Origin: an uncultured Pelagibacteraceae bacterium
Lineage (GTDB): Bacteria > Pseudomonadota > Alphaproteobacteria > Pelagibacterales > Pelagibacteraceae
DNA length: 36,599 bases
Direction: 5' to 3'
Assembly: GCA_902532565.1 (NCBI GenBank)
Contig: CACAIR010000008.1
Location: 1-36,599 of the forward strand
Under the pieces are notes generated by a model. It was not told where the DNA came from. It did not search any database and saw only the letters and a program-made list of their open reading frames with translations. Below are positions 30,041 through 36,599 of the stretch, in pieces. The stretch's first letter is position 1. The number at the start of each line of letters is the position of its first letter. Both the position numbers and the translations under genes were made by a program.

Positions 30041-31038
30041 AGATAAAAGTTGGTATCAATGGAATGGGCAGAATAGGAAGAATGATTCTTCGGTCGATTA
30101 TTGAAAATGATTATAAAAATATAGAAATTAAACATATTAATAATAGAACAAATCCTGAGGCTTGTTCATCTCTTTTAAAATATGACTCAATTCATGGAAG
30201 ATTTGAGGGAGATATATCCTATGATGATAAACATCTAATTGTAAATAAAAACAAAATTACTTTTGGTCAAGAAACTGATTTGAAAAATATAAACTGGAAA
30301 AAATATGATGTAGATTATGTTTTTGAATGTACTGGTAAATTTAATTCTAAAGATAAATTACAGCCTCATTTAAAAAATGGGGCAAAAAAAGTAATTGTTT
30401 CAGCACCATGTAAAAATGCAGATAAAACAATTATTTTTGGAGTAAATGAGTCCGAGTTAAAAAATAATGATAAAATTATTTCAGCAGCATCATGTACTAC
30501 TAATTGCTTAGCACCTGTGGCGTATGTACTGAACAAAAATTTTGAAATCGAAAAAGGTTTTATGACAACAATTCATGCTTTCACAAGTGATCAAAGAATT
30601 TTAGATAATTCTCACAAAGATCCAAGAAGAGCTCGATCTGCAAGCCAATCTATCGTGCCAACTTCAACTGGCGCTTCAAAAACGATTGGAGAAATTATTC
30701 CATCACTCAAAGGAAAATTAGATGGTATTGCGATGAGAGTGCCTACTCCAAACGTCTCCTTGGTTGAGCTTGTTTTTTGTACCAAAAAAGATTTAAGTAT
30801 TGAGAAAATTAATTCCGCATTCCAGAAATTTAGTAAACAAAGTAAAGTACTTGAGATCACAAAAGAAAAACTTGTATCTATAGACTTTAATCACAATTCT
30901 TCCTCATCCATAGTAGACGCAAGTTTAACTAGCGTAGTAGGAAAAAATATGGGTAAAATTTCAGCTTGGTATGATAATGAATGGGGATTTTCAAATAGAA
31001 TGTGTGACATAGCTGAATATCTTCACAAAATTTCTTAA
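30037..31038 (+). CDS. gap: Glyceraldehyde-3-phosphate dehydrogenase, type I
   Basis: A 333-residue enzyme interconverting GAP and 1,3-bisphosphoglycerate. The Rossmann start [10 protein letters not shown] (6-15), catalytic Cys153 in [12 protein letters not shown] (149-160), His180 in [10 protein letters not shown] and the C-terminal [12 protein letters not shown] are intact. The position of the Asp that grips the NAD ribose in NAD-specific enzymes (the (I/V)-N-D motif) reads INNR here, with Asn36 then Arg37. Loss of that Asp is typical of NADP-using or dual-specificity GAPDHs, so this enzyme may work with NADP(H). It overlaps tkt by 4 bases and pgk by 1. Confidence 0.97.
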   Translation: MKIKVGINGMGRIGRMILRSIIENDYKNIEIKHINNRTNPEACSSLLKYDSIHGRFEGDISYDDKHLIVNKNKITFGQETDLKNINWKKYDVDYVFECTGKFNSKDKLQPHLKNGAKKVIVSAPCKNADKTIIFGVNESELKNNDKIISAASCTTNCLAPVAYVLNKNFEIEKGFMTTIHAFTSDQRILDNSHKDPRRARSASQSIVPTSTGASKTIGEIIPSLKGKLDGIAMRVPTPNVSLVELVFCTKKDLSIEKINSAFQKFSKQSKVLEITKEKLVSIDFNHNSSSSIVDASLTSVVGKNMGKISAWYDNEWGFSNRMCDIAEYLHKIS

Positions 31039-32216
31039 TGAATAGTATTAAAGATTACAAGAATCTTAATCAAAAAAAAGTTTTATTAAGATTAGATCTA
31101 AATGTACCTTTAAAACAAGGACTTATAACTGATGATACAAGAATTAGAAAAATTTTACCTATCATTGATTTTTTAATTAAAAAACAGACTAAAATTATTA
31201 TAATATCTCATGTTGGACGACCAAATGGTAAAATAATCAATGATTTCTCCTTAAAACCAATTTGTGAAAATTTGGAAAAAAAATTAAATAAGAAAATTTA
31301 TTTAATTAGTAATGATGTTTTTAAATTAAAAAAAGACGATTTATTTAAAGATCCAAATAATCAAATAATTTTTTTGGAAAATATAAGATTTTATGAGGAA
31401 GAGGAAAAAAATGACATAGCTTTTGCAAAACATTTAGCTGGCCTTGGTGATTTATATGTTAATGATGCATTTTCTTGCTCTCACAGATCTCATGCATCTA
31501 TAAATAAAATCACTGAATTTTTACCTTCATTTGCAGGATTACAGTTAGAGACAGAAATAAATGCCTTAAAAAAAGTTACAACTGATATAAAAAAACCAAT
31601 AACCTGTATTATTGGTGGATCAAAAATTTCAACAAAAATTGGTATAATAAAAAATTTATTACCCAAATTTGATAATATTATCATAGTTGGAGCTATGGCA
31701 AATAATATAATTAATTTTAAAGGGTATCAAATAGGTAAGTCAATCAAAGAGGAAAATTGCAGAGAAATTGTAAAGGAAATTTTCGAAACTTCAAAAAAAT
31801 ATTCTTGTAAATTGATTTTTCCTGAGGATGTTTTGGTTGGAAAAAATTTTAATGATAAATCTCAAACTAAAGAGTTATATGATATAAAAGATGATGATTT
31901 AATTTTAGATATAGGACCAAAAACAATTAATAAAATTAAGAACATTATAAAAATAAGCAAAACAATTCTGTGGAATGGTCCAGCAGGTTATTTTGAGAAT
32001 TTAAATTTTGCAGGGGGTAGTTATGAAATTGCTAAGGCAATTATCAACAAAAATAAAAATAATTCTATTTATTCTGTTGTAGGAGGCGGAGATACAATTG
32101 CTGTTGTAAAACAAATAAGTGACATAAAAAATTTTGACTTTGTTTCAACTGCTGGTGGAGCATTTTTAGAATACCTTGAAGGAAAAGAGCTACCTGGTAT
32201 AAAAGCTCTAAATTAA
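31038..32216 (+). CDS. pgk: Phosphoglycerate kinase
   Basis: A 392-residue enzyme transferring phosphate between 1,3-bisphosphoglycerate and ADP. Markers are RLDLNVP (18-24), SHVGRPNG (56-63), LENIRFYEEEEKND, the N-domain SCSHRSHAS and IIGGSKISTKI, WNGPAGYFE, and the nucleotide-site VVGGGDT followed by STAGGAFLEYLEGKELPG at the C-terminus. It is complete, with one base overlapping gap and one base before fba. Composition is more A-rich than its upstream neighbours but the motifs are intact. Confidence 0.98.
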   Translation: MNSIKDYKNLNQKKVLLRLDLNVPLKQGLITDDTRIRKILPIIDFLIKKQTKIIIISHVGRPNGKIINDFSLKPICENLEKKLNKKIYLISNDVFKLKKDDLFKDPNNQIIFLENIRFYEEEEKNDIAFAKHLAGLGDLYVNDAFSCSHRSHASINKITEFLPSFAGLQLETEINALKKVTTDIKKPITCIIGGSKISTKIGIIKNLLPKFDNIIIVGAMANNIINFKGYQIGKSIKEENCREIVKEIFETSKKYSCKLIFPEDVLVGKNFNDKSQTKELYDIKDDDLILDIGPKTINKIKNIIKISKTILWNGPAGYFENLNFAGGSYEIAKAIINKNKNNSIYSVVGGGDTIAVVKQISDIKNFDFVSTAGGAFLEYLEGKELPGIKALN

Positions 32217-32217
32217 T

Positions 32218-33225
32218 ATGACAGAACTAAATAGTATAGCTCTTAAAATTCTTCAAAATGGAAAAGGAATTCTTGCAGCTGACGAGAGTACAGCAACTAT
32301 GACCAAAAGACTTGAGGCTGTTAAGGTTTCATCAACTGCCGAGAATAGATTGTTATTTAGGGAAATACTCTTTAGCGCATCAGGTATGACAGAATTTATA
32401 GGAGGAGTGATTTTATATGATGAAACAATAAAACAAGAGTCCTCCAAAAAAAATAGGATACCTGAATTAATCTCAAATATGGGAAGTATAGCAGGCATAA
32501 AAGTTGACACAGGGGCAAAAAAACTTGCAGGCTCGGAAAATGAGAGAATTACTGAAGGCCTGGATGGATTGAGAGAAAGACTAAATGAATATTACAAACT
32601 TGGAGCAAAGTTTACAAAATGGAGAGGGGTTTACAATATATCTAAGTCTCACCCAAGTAAACTTTCAATTCACTCTAATGCTCATGCATTGGCAAGATAT
32701 TCTTCATTAGTTCAAGAATGTAATATGGTTCCAATAGTAGAGCCAGAAGTTTTGATGGATGGAGATCATTCTGCAAAAGAATGTTATGAAAAAACATCAG
32801 AGGTAATAAAAAAATGTTTTGAAGAACTAATCATACATAAAGTTGATTTGAAAGGAATTATTTTAAAACCTAATATGATTTTAGCAGGAAATAAATCGAA
32901 AAATCAAATTTCAAGTGAGCAGGTTGCAAAATTAACTTTGGAATGTTTAAAGAATTCAGTTCCTTCAGAAGTACCTGGAATTGCTTTTTTATCTGGAGGT
33001 CAATCAGAAATAGAGGCAACAGAAAATTTAAATCTAATTAACAAATATAATGATACCTCCTTTATAATGAGTTATTCTTATGGAAGAGCTCTTCAACAAA
33101 CTGCTTTAAAATTTTGGTCTAAAGATATTAATAATATTGAGGGCACTCAAAAAATATTTAATCACAGAGCAAAAATGAATACTCTCGCTGCAAAAGCAAA
33201 ATGGTCTAAAGAACTTGAAAATTAA
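32218..33225 (+). CDS. fba: Fructose-bisphosphate aldolase, class I
   Basis: A 335-residue Schiff-base aldolase of the animal/plant-like class I type. It has GILAADES (17-24), KWRGVY (134-139), VPIVEPEVLMDGDH (171-184), and the Schiff-base Lys217 in ILKPNM (215-220), then FLSGGQSE. No zinc-site His motifs of class II are present. It interconverts FBP with DHAP and GAP. Within tkt-gap-pgk-fba it can serve gluconeogenesis as well as glycolysis; no phosphofructokinase is in the window. Its end overlaps thiE by 11 bases. Confidence 0.95.
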   Translation: MTELNSIALKILQNGKGILAADESTATMTKRLEAVKVSSTAENRLLFREILFSASGMTEFIGGVILYDETIKQESSKKNRIPELISNMGSIAGIKVDTGAKKLAGSENERITEGLDGLRERLNEYYKLGAKFTKWRGVYNISKSHPSKLSIHSNAHALARYSSLVQECNMVPIVEPEVLMDGDHSAKECYEKTSEVIKKCFEELIIHKVDLKGIILKPNMILAGNKSKNQISSEQVAKLTLECLKNSVPSEVPGIAFLSGGQSEIEATENLNLINKYNDTSFIMSYSYGRALQQTALKFWSKDINNIEGTQKIFNHRAKMNTLAAKAKWSKELEN

Positions 33226-33829
33226 TAAAAAAAGATTTGTATACCTTATCTCGCCAACCAAAATAAATAGATTTTTTTACACTGATTTAATCGCAGTACT
33301 TAAACAAAAAAAGGTTAGTTTTTTTCAACTTAGATTAAAAAAGGAAAGTTTTAGAAAAAAAATAAAAATAGGAAAAAAAATTAAAAAAATATGTAAAAAA
33401 TTTAATGTTAAATTTTTGATTAATGATGATGTTTATCTTGCAAAAAAATTAAATTCAGATGGTTGTCATCTAGGTCAAGAAGATATGAGCATCTCAGATG
33501 CTAGAAAATTGATTGGTAATAAAATTATAGGGATTACCTGTCATAACTCTATTCGTTTAGCTAAAGTTGCTACAAAAAATAAAGCAGACTATATAGCTTT
33601 TGGGGCTTTCTATTCTACAAAAACTAAAAAAGTTAAATATAAAGCATCACTCAATACAATTAAAAAAGCAAAAAAGATAACAAAAATACCAATTGTAGCT
33701 ATCGGTGGTATAAATTTAAAAAACTATAAAAATCTTTTGTTGAATAAAGCAAACTTTTTAGCTATTTCAAGCTACATTTGGAAGAATAAAAAACTTAATC
33801 CACAAAATGCAATTAAAAAATTAATATGA
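33215..33829 (+). CDS. thiE: Thiamine-phosphate synthase
   Basis: A 204-residue TIM-barrel enzyme coupling HMP-PP with thiazole phosphate to thiamine phosphate. It has FFQLRLKK, LINDDVYLAKKL, DGCHLGQED, a diphosphate-binding GITCHNS, YIAFGAFYSTKTK and VAIGGIN, all in order. The start is a TTG (33215-33217) lying 11 bases inside fba, giving KINKKRFVYLISP; no ATG fits. Position after fba and before efp is as in other alphaproteobacteria. The gene is very Lys-rich. No TPP riboswitch can fit upstream. Confidence 0.9.
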   Translation: MKINKKRFVYLISPTKINRFFYTDLIAVLKQKKVSFFQLRLKKESFRKKIKIGKKIKKICKKFNVKFLINDDVYLAKKLNSDGCHLGQEDMSISDARKLIGNKIIGITCHNSIRLAKVATKNKADYIAFGAFYSTKTKKVKYKASLNTIKKAKKITKIPIVAIGGINLKNYKNLLLNKANFLAISSYIWKNKKLNPQNAIKKLI

Positions 33830-34386
33830 AAATTAATGCAGGTGAAATTAGAGTTGGTATGTTGCTGGAATACAAAGATGATTTATGGCAGGTTCTTAAA
33901 ACTCAACATGTAAAACCAGGAAAAGGTGGCGCGTTTGCACAGGTTGAAATGAAAAGTATCAACAAAAACACAAAACTTAATGAAAGATTTAGATCTAGTG
34001 AAACCGTAGAAAAAGCCTCTTTAGAAGAAACTAGTTTTAATTATCTTTATGAAGATGATCAAAAGTATTTTTTTATAGAGCCAAAAACTTTTGAACAAAT
34101 AGAGATAAAAAAAGATATAATTGGAGAAAAAGGAAAATTATTAACAGAAAATCTTGAGGTTATTGTAAGTTTTCACAATGAATTTCCCATATCTGTAAAT
34201 TTGCCTAATCAAGTAAATTGTACAATCGAGTCAACTGATGTTTCATTAAAAGGTCAAACAGTATCTTCTTCTTATAAACCTGCAATATTAAACAACGGCT
34301 TAAGTATTCAGGTGCCTCCATTTATAGAAGCTGGGGATAAAATAGTTGTTGATACACGAAATCTAGAATACATAAAAAAAATATAA
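33826..34386 (+). CDS. efp: Translation elongation factor P
   Basis: A 186-residue, three-domain protein easing ribosome stalling at Pro-Pro. Domain I has the loop KPGKGGAF (30-37) with Lys33 at the tip position modified in other bacteria. The C-terminal OB domain has the signature STDVSLKGQTVSSSYKPA and IQVPPFIEAGDKIVVDT. The Lys tip suggests an EpmA-type or similar modification, but no epmA/epmB is in the window. The ATG overlaps the thiE stop by 4 bases. Confidence 0.97.
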   Translation: MKINAGEIRVGMLLEYKDDLWQVLKTQHVKPGKGGAFAQVEMKSINKNTKLNERFRSSETVEKASLEETSFNYLYEDDQKYFFIEPKTFEQIEIKKDIIGEKGKLLTENLEVIVSFHNEFPISVNLPNQVNCTIESTDVSLKGQTVSSSYKPAILNNGLSIQVPPFIEAGDKIVVDTRNLEYIKKI

Positions 34387-34390
34387 TTTT

Positions 34391-35131
34391 GTGAACTCAA
34401 TTTCAGCAAATCTCAATGTAATGGTAAAAGCGAGTGAAAAAGCCTCAAAAGTTCTTATAAGAGATTTTGGTGAGATTGAAAAATTACAAGTATCAAAAAA
34501 AGGACCATCAGATTTTGTAACCAATTCAGATCTTAAAGTAGAAAAAATAATAATTGATGAGTTAAAAAAAGCTAGACCAAACTATTCTATTATTAGTGAA
34601 GAGAATGGCATTGAAAATAATAAAGATAAAAATAACACTTGGATAATAGATCCTATAGATGGAACAATTAACTTTTTACATGGCATACCTCATTTTGCTA
34701 TTTCTATAGCTTTAAAATCCCGAAATGAAATTATTTCGGGTTTAATTTTTGATCCAATAAAAAATGAAATGTTTTTTGCTGAAAAAGGAAATGGGGCATA
34801 TTTTAACAATCATAGAATTAAAGTTTCAAAAAAAAATAAATTGAATAATTGTTTATTTGCAACAGGTGGAAAAATCAAACAAGATTTAGATTTGCTTTAT
34901 AGAAAATCAGGATGTGCAGCTCTTGATATGGCATACGTTGCAGCTGGTAGATATGATGGTTATTTTCAAAATAATTTAAGTCTTTGGGATATTGCTGCTG
35001 GTATTATTTTGATAAAAGAGGCTGGTGGAGTTCTAAATGAAATTGATCTATCAGCTAATAAAAATATCAAAATTATTGCTTCTAGCTCTGATATTAATTC
35101 AAAATTAGTTGAAAAATTGACTAAGTTTTAA
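34391..35131 (+). CDS. suhB: Inositol monophosphatase family protein (SuhB-like)
   Basis: A 246-residue metal-dependent phosphatase starting at GTG (34391). Metal-ligand motifs are SEENG (69-73), [12 protein letters not shown] (87-98) and [15 protein letters not shown] near 202. The family hydrolyses myo-inositol-1-phosphate and related sugar phosphates; in E. coli SuhB also acts in rRNA transcription complexes. The efp-suhB neighbourhood is conserved in alphaproteobacteria. An ATG at codon 11 is an alternative start but would trim conserved helix. Exact substrate unknown. Confidence 0.9.
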   Translation: MNSISANLNVMVKASEKASKVLIRDFGEIEKLQVSKKGPSDFVTNSDLKVEKIIIDELKKARPNYSIISEENGIENNKDKNNTWIIDPIDGTINFLHGIPHFAISIALKSRNEIISGLIFDPIKNEMFFAEKGNGAYFNNHRIKVSKKNKLNNCLFATGGKIKQDLDLLYRKSGCAALDMAYVAAGRYDGYFQNNLSLWDIAAGIILIKEAGGVLNEIDLSANKNIKIIASSSDINSKLVEKLTKF

Positions 35132-35159
35132 TTGTTTTAGTAATTTCTTTTGTTATAAG
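35132..35159 (+). promoter_or_regulatory. Candidate rpmE promoter, leaderless geometry
   Basis: In the 35-base suhB-rpmE gap, TTGTTT (35132-35137) and TATAAG (35154-35159) are spaced by 16 bases. The -10 ends 7 bases before the rpmE ATG at 35167, so transcription would begin at or next to the start codon. No Shine-Dalgarno is visible. This would separate rpmE-trcR from the glycolytic operon. Confidence 0.4.
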
Positions 35160-35166
35160 TCTCGTC

Positions 35167-35397
35167 ATGAAAAAAAATATTCATCCCAACTATCATACGA
35201 TTAAAGTTGAAATGACAGATGGCACACAATTTGAAACTAAGTCAACTTGGGGAAAAGAAGGTGAAGTCTTAAAATTAGAAATTGATCCCAAATCACATTC
35301 AGCCTGGACTGGTGGAAAACAAAAATTGATGGATAAAGGTAGAATTAGTAAATTCAATAAAAAATTTCAAAATTTTAAATCTGAGATAAAAAAATAA
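35167..35397 (+). CDS. rpmE: 50S ribosomal protein L31 (bL31, zinc-free type)
   Basis: A 76-residue protein starting [20 protein letters not shown], then [25 protein letters not shown] and [11 protein letters not shown]. This is the alphaproteobacterial L31 form, which bridges the subunits in the 70S ribosome. The four zinc-binding Cys of the C+ form are absent; only the fold-defining His-Pro and S-x-x-x-W-T-G are kept. That is normal for the group and may save zinc. trcR starts on the base after its stop codon. Confidence 0.95.
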   Translation: MKKNIHPNYHTIKVEMTDGTQFETKSTWGKEGEVLKLEIDPKSHSAWTGGKQKLMDKGRISKFNKKFQNFKSEIKK

Positions 35398-35967
35398 ATG
35401 TCAAATGCACCTTTAATGCCAATGGCAACAGCCGTTTGGCTTGTTGAAAATACTACACTAACATTTAAACAAATTGCAGATTTTTGTAAATTACACGAAG
35501 TTGAAATACAAGGTATTGCTGATGGAGAGGTTGCAAAAGGTATCAAAGCTTACAATCCAATAATTTCAGGACAATTATCAAGAGAGGAAATTGAACTTTC
35601 ATCAAAAGATGAAAATAGACCTTTAATGATAAAAAGTGCTGATATTGAAATTTCAAACACCGAAAAAAAAATAAAACGATACATCCCGCTATCAAAAAGA
35701 CAAGATAAACCAGACTCGGCTCTATGGTTAATTCGCCAACATAACATTTTAAAAGATTCTCAAATAGCTAAATTAGTAGGAATTACTAAAAACTCAGTAA
35801 CAGCCATTAGAAACAAAAATTATTGGAATTACAACAGCTTAAATCCAAAAGATCCCGTTGCTTTAAATTTATTTACTCAAAAAGATTTGAGTGAAGCTAT
35901 TGAAAAAGCAGAAAGAAGAGTGAAAAGAGAAAAAAAACAAAAAGAAAAGGCAAAAGTTGAACCTTAA
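35398..35967 (+). CDS. trcR: DUF1013 family cell-cycle transcriptional regulator (TrcR-like)
   Basis: A 189-residue protein starting MSNAPLMPMATAVWLVENT, with FKQIADFCKLHEVEIQGIADGEVAKGIKAYNP, diagnostic of the alphaproteobacteria-specific DUF1013 family. The family includes Caulobacter TrcR, reported to associate with RNA polymerase. A second helix-turn-helix-like part, WLIRQHNILKDSQIAKLVGITKNSVTAIRNK, lies around 112-143, and the C-terminus is a charged helix. It directly follows rpmE with no gap. Family assignment is firm; the role here is inferred from Caulobacter. Confidence 0.88.
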   Translation: MSNAPLMPMATAVWLVENTTLTFKQIADFCKLHEVEIQGIADGEVAKGIKAYNPIISGQLSREEIELSSKDENRPLMIKSADIEISNTEKKIKRYIPLSKRQDKPDSALWLIRQHNILKDSQIAKLVGITKNSVTAIRNKNYWNYNSLNPKDPVALNLFTQKDLSEAIEKAERRVKREKKQKEKAKVEP

Positions 35968-36003
35968 AATTAATTTAATGAATAAAAAAAATAGACATAA
36001 AAA

Positions 36004-36036
36004 TATAAAAGTGATATTTACTTCGCTTTTTGGAGG
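36004..36036 (+). promoter_or_regulatory. rpsU: Candidate rpsU -10 element and strong ribosome binding site
   Basis: TATAAA at 36004-36009 is a -10 candidate that would yield a leader of about 25 bases. GGAGG at 36032-36036 is one of the strongest Shine-Dalgarno sequences in the window. It lies 5 bases before an ATT at 36042-36044, not before any ATG, GTG or TTG, and this decides the rpsU start. Confidence 0.5.
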
Positions 36037-36041
36037 TATTT

Positions 36042-36236
36042 ATTAAAATAGAAGTCAAAGATAATAATGTAGAGCAGGCTCTAAGAGTTTTAAAAAGAAA
36101 ACTACAAAGAGACGGTTTTTTTAAAATTATTAAACTTAAGAACACATATGAGAAACCCTCAGAAAAGAAAAAGAGAATTCTACAGGATAACATAAAAAGG
36201 GTAAAAAAGTTTAACAAACTTAAAAATAGAATTTGA
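36042..36236 (+). CDS. rpsU: 30S ribosomal protein S21, apparent ATT start
   Basis: A 64-residue small-subunit protein: VKDNNVEQALRVLKRKLQRDGFF, then EKPSEKKKR and a basic C-terminal helix, all typical of bS21. No ATG or GTG fits. The ATT at 36042 aligns exactly with the usual Met1 (start-K-I-E-V-K-D-N-N against M-Q-V-I-V-R-D-N-N) and is 5 bases after GGAGG. A TTG at 36030 would overlap the Shine-Dalgarno itself and add four extra residues, so I consider it less likely; an ATA at 36048 is spaced too far. bS21 assists mRNA engagement near the anti-Shine-Dalgarno. The initiator tRNA gene follows 6 bases after the stop. Confidence 0.88.
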   Translation: MKIEVKDNNVEQALRVLKRKLQRDGFFKIIKLKNTYEKPSEKKKRILQDNIKRVKKFNKLKNRI

Positions 36237-36242
36237 TTTTAC

Positions 36243-36319
<77 letters not shown>

Positions 36320-36330
36320 AAAATTATTAA

Positions 36331-36599
36331 ATGTTTTTTTTTACAAAAAATAAAATTGATAATACATTAATAATACTATTTTCATTATTTCCAGCTTCGA
36401 TATTAGCAGGAAATTTTTTAATTAATATAAGTATAATAATCTTAGGTTCATTATTTTTATTCAAACTGATTAAAAATGAAATAAATTTCTCAGATTATAA
36501 AATTAATTTTTACCTGCTTATATTTTTCTTTTCATCGCTAATTATAAATTTAATATTTTCAAACGACTTCTACTTATCATATCAAAGAGTAATAAAATT
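36331..36599 (+). CDS. Membrane protein, N-terminal part, O-antigen ligase-like (cut by window edge)
   Basis: An ATG at 36331 opens a frame that stays open to the window end (89 complete codons). It encodes at least two hydrophobic segments: about 12-41 (LIILFSLFPASILAGNFLIN) and about 60-77. An FSNDFYLSYQRVIK segment follows. The Phe-Pro-x-(S/A)-(I/L)-(I/L)-(S/A)-G-(N/S)-F start resembles N-termini of O-antigen ligase/WaaL-type proteins of marine bacteria, but with so little sequence the family is only probable. It begins 11 bases after the initiator tRNA, so it may share that transcript. It could mark the start of a surface-polysaccharide region. Confidence 0.55.
   Translation, partial: MFFFTKNKIDNTLIILFSLFPASILAGNFLINISIIILGSLFLFKLIKNEINFSDYKINFYLLIFFFSSLIINLIFSNDFYLSYQRVIK

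Noticed and set aside
35167-35397. Cys-less L31 as a degraded ribosomal protein
   Set aside because: The zinc-free L31 form is normal in alphaproteobacteria and the conserved core is complete.

Overview
This window reads as chromosomal backbone of a streamlined, very AT-rich alphaproteobacterium, most likely of the SAR11 clade (Pelagibacterales). The evidence is the strong A/T bias, near-total coding density, gene spacing of a few bases with many 1-4 base overlaps, Lys/Asn/Ile-rich proteins, and alphaproteobacterial marker genes (DUF1013/TrcR, a Cys-less L31, an alphaproteobacterial type of initiator tRNA). I see 43 protein genes (two cut by the window ends) and two tRNAs. I see no insertion sequence, prophage or CRISPR array. 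No stretch over 300 bases lacks a gene; the longest intergenic gap is about 113 bases (1959-2071).

Layout: (a) 1-1958, leftward sppA-glyQ-glyS (glyS cut by the edge). (b) 2072-4824, rightward ispB and aroC with leftward pdxH between them. (c) 4830-7846, leftward xseB-ispA-dxs. (d) 7867-10315, rightward tsaC and a two-gene ABC-2 transporter, then a leftward tRNA-Arg, then rightward rluD and rpoH (10416-12331). (e) 12328-28043, one long leftward block, read from its 5' end: coiled-coil ORF, zapA, ygfA, ymdB, yebC, a phage-like ruvC, tolQ-tolR-tolA-tolB, pal, terminator, cpoB, tilS, ftsH, folP, glmM, thiD, purA. (f) 28097-35967, rightward tkt-gap-pgk-fba-thiE-efp-suhB, then rpmE and trcR. (g) 36042-36599, rpsU, initiator tRNA-Met and the start of a membrane protein resembling O-antigen ligase.

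Functions: carbon metabolism (transketolase, GAPDH, PGK, class I aldolase); DXP synthesis by Dxs feeding isoprenoids (IspA, IspB) and potentially PLP (PdxH) and thiamine (ThiD, ThiE); folate (FolP, FTHF cyclo-ligase); the Tol-Pal envelope system with FtsH and ZapA; translation and tRNA maturation (GlyQS, TilS, TsaC, RluD, EF-P, L31, S21); and regulation (RpoH, TrcR, YebC).

Most of this is conserved core. The observations most worth a second look are: a phage-type RuvC-fold resolvase in the cellular ruvC slot, with no ruvA/ruvB beside it; rpsU apparently starting at ATT; a GAPDH lacking the NAD-selecting Asp; a 14-base poly-A run inside glmM; and 20-33 base divergent gaps with symmetric -10 elements that may give leaderless mRNAs. 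I did not find a clearly new multi-gene system.
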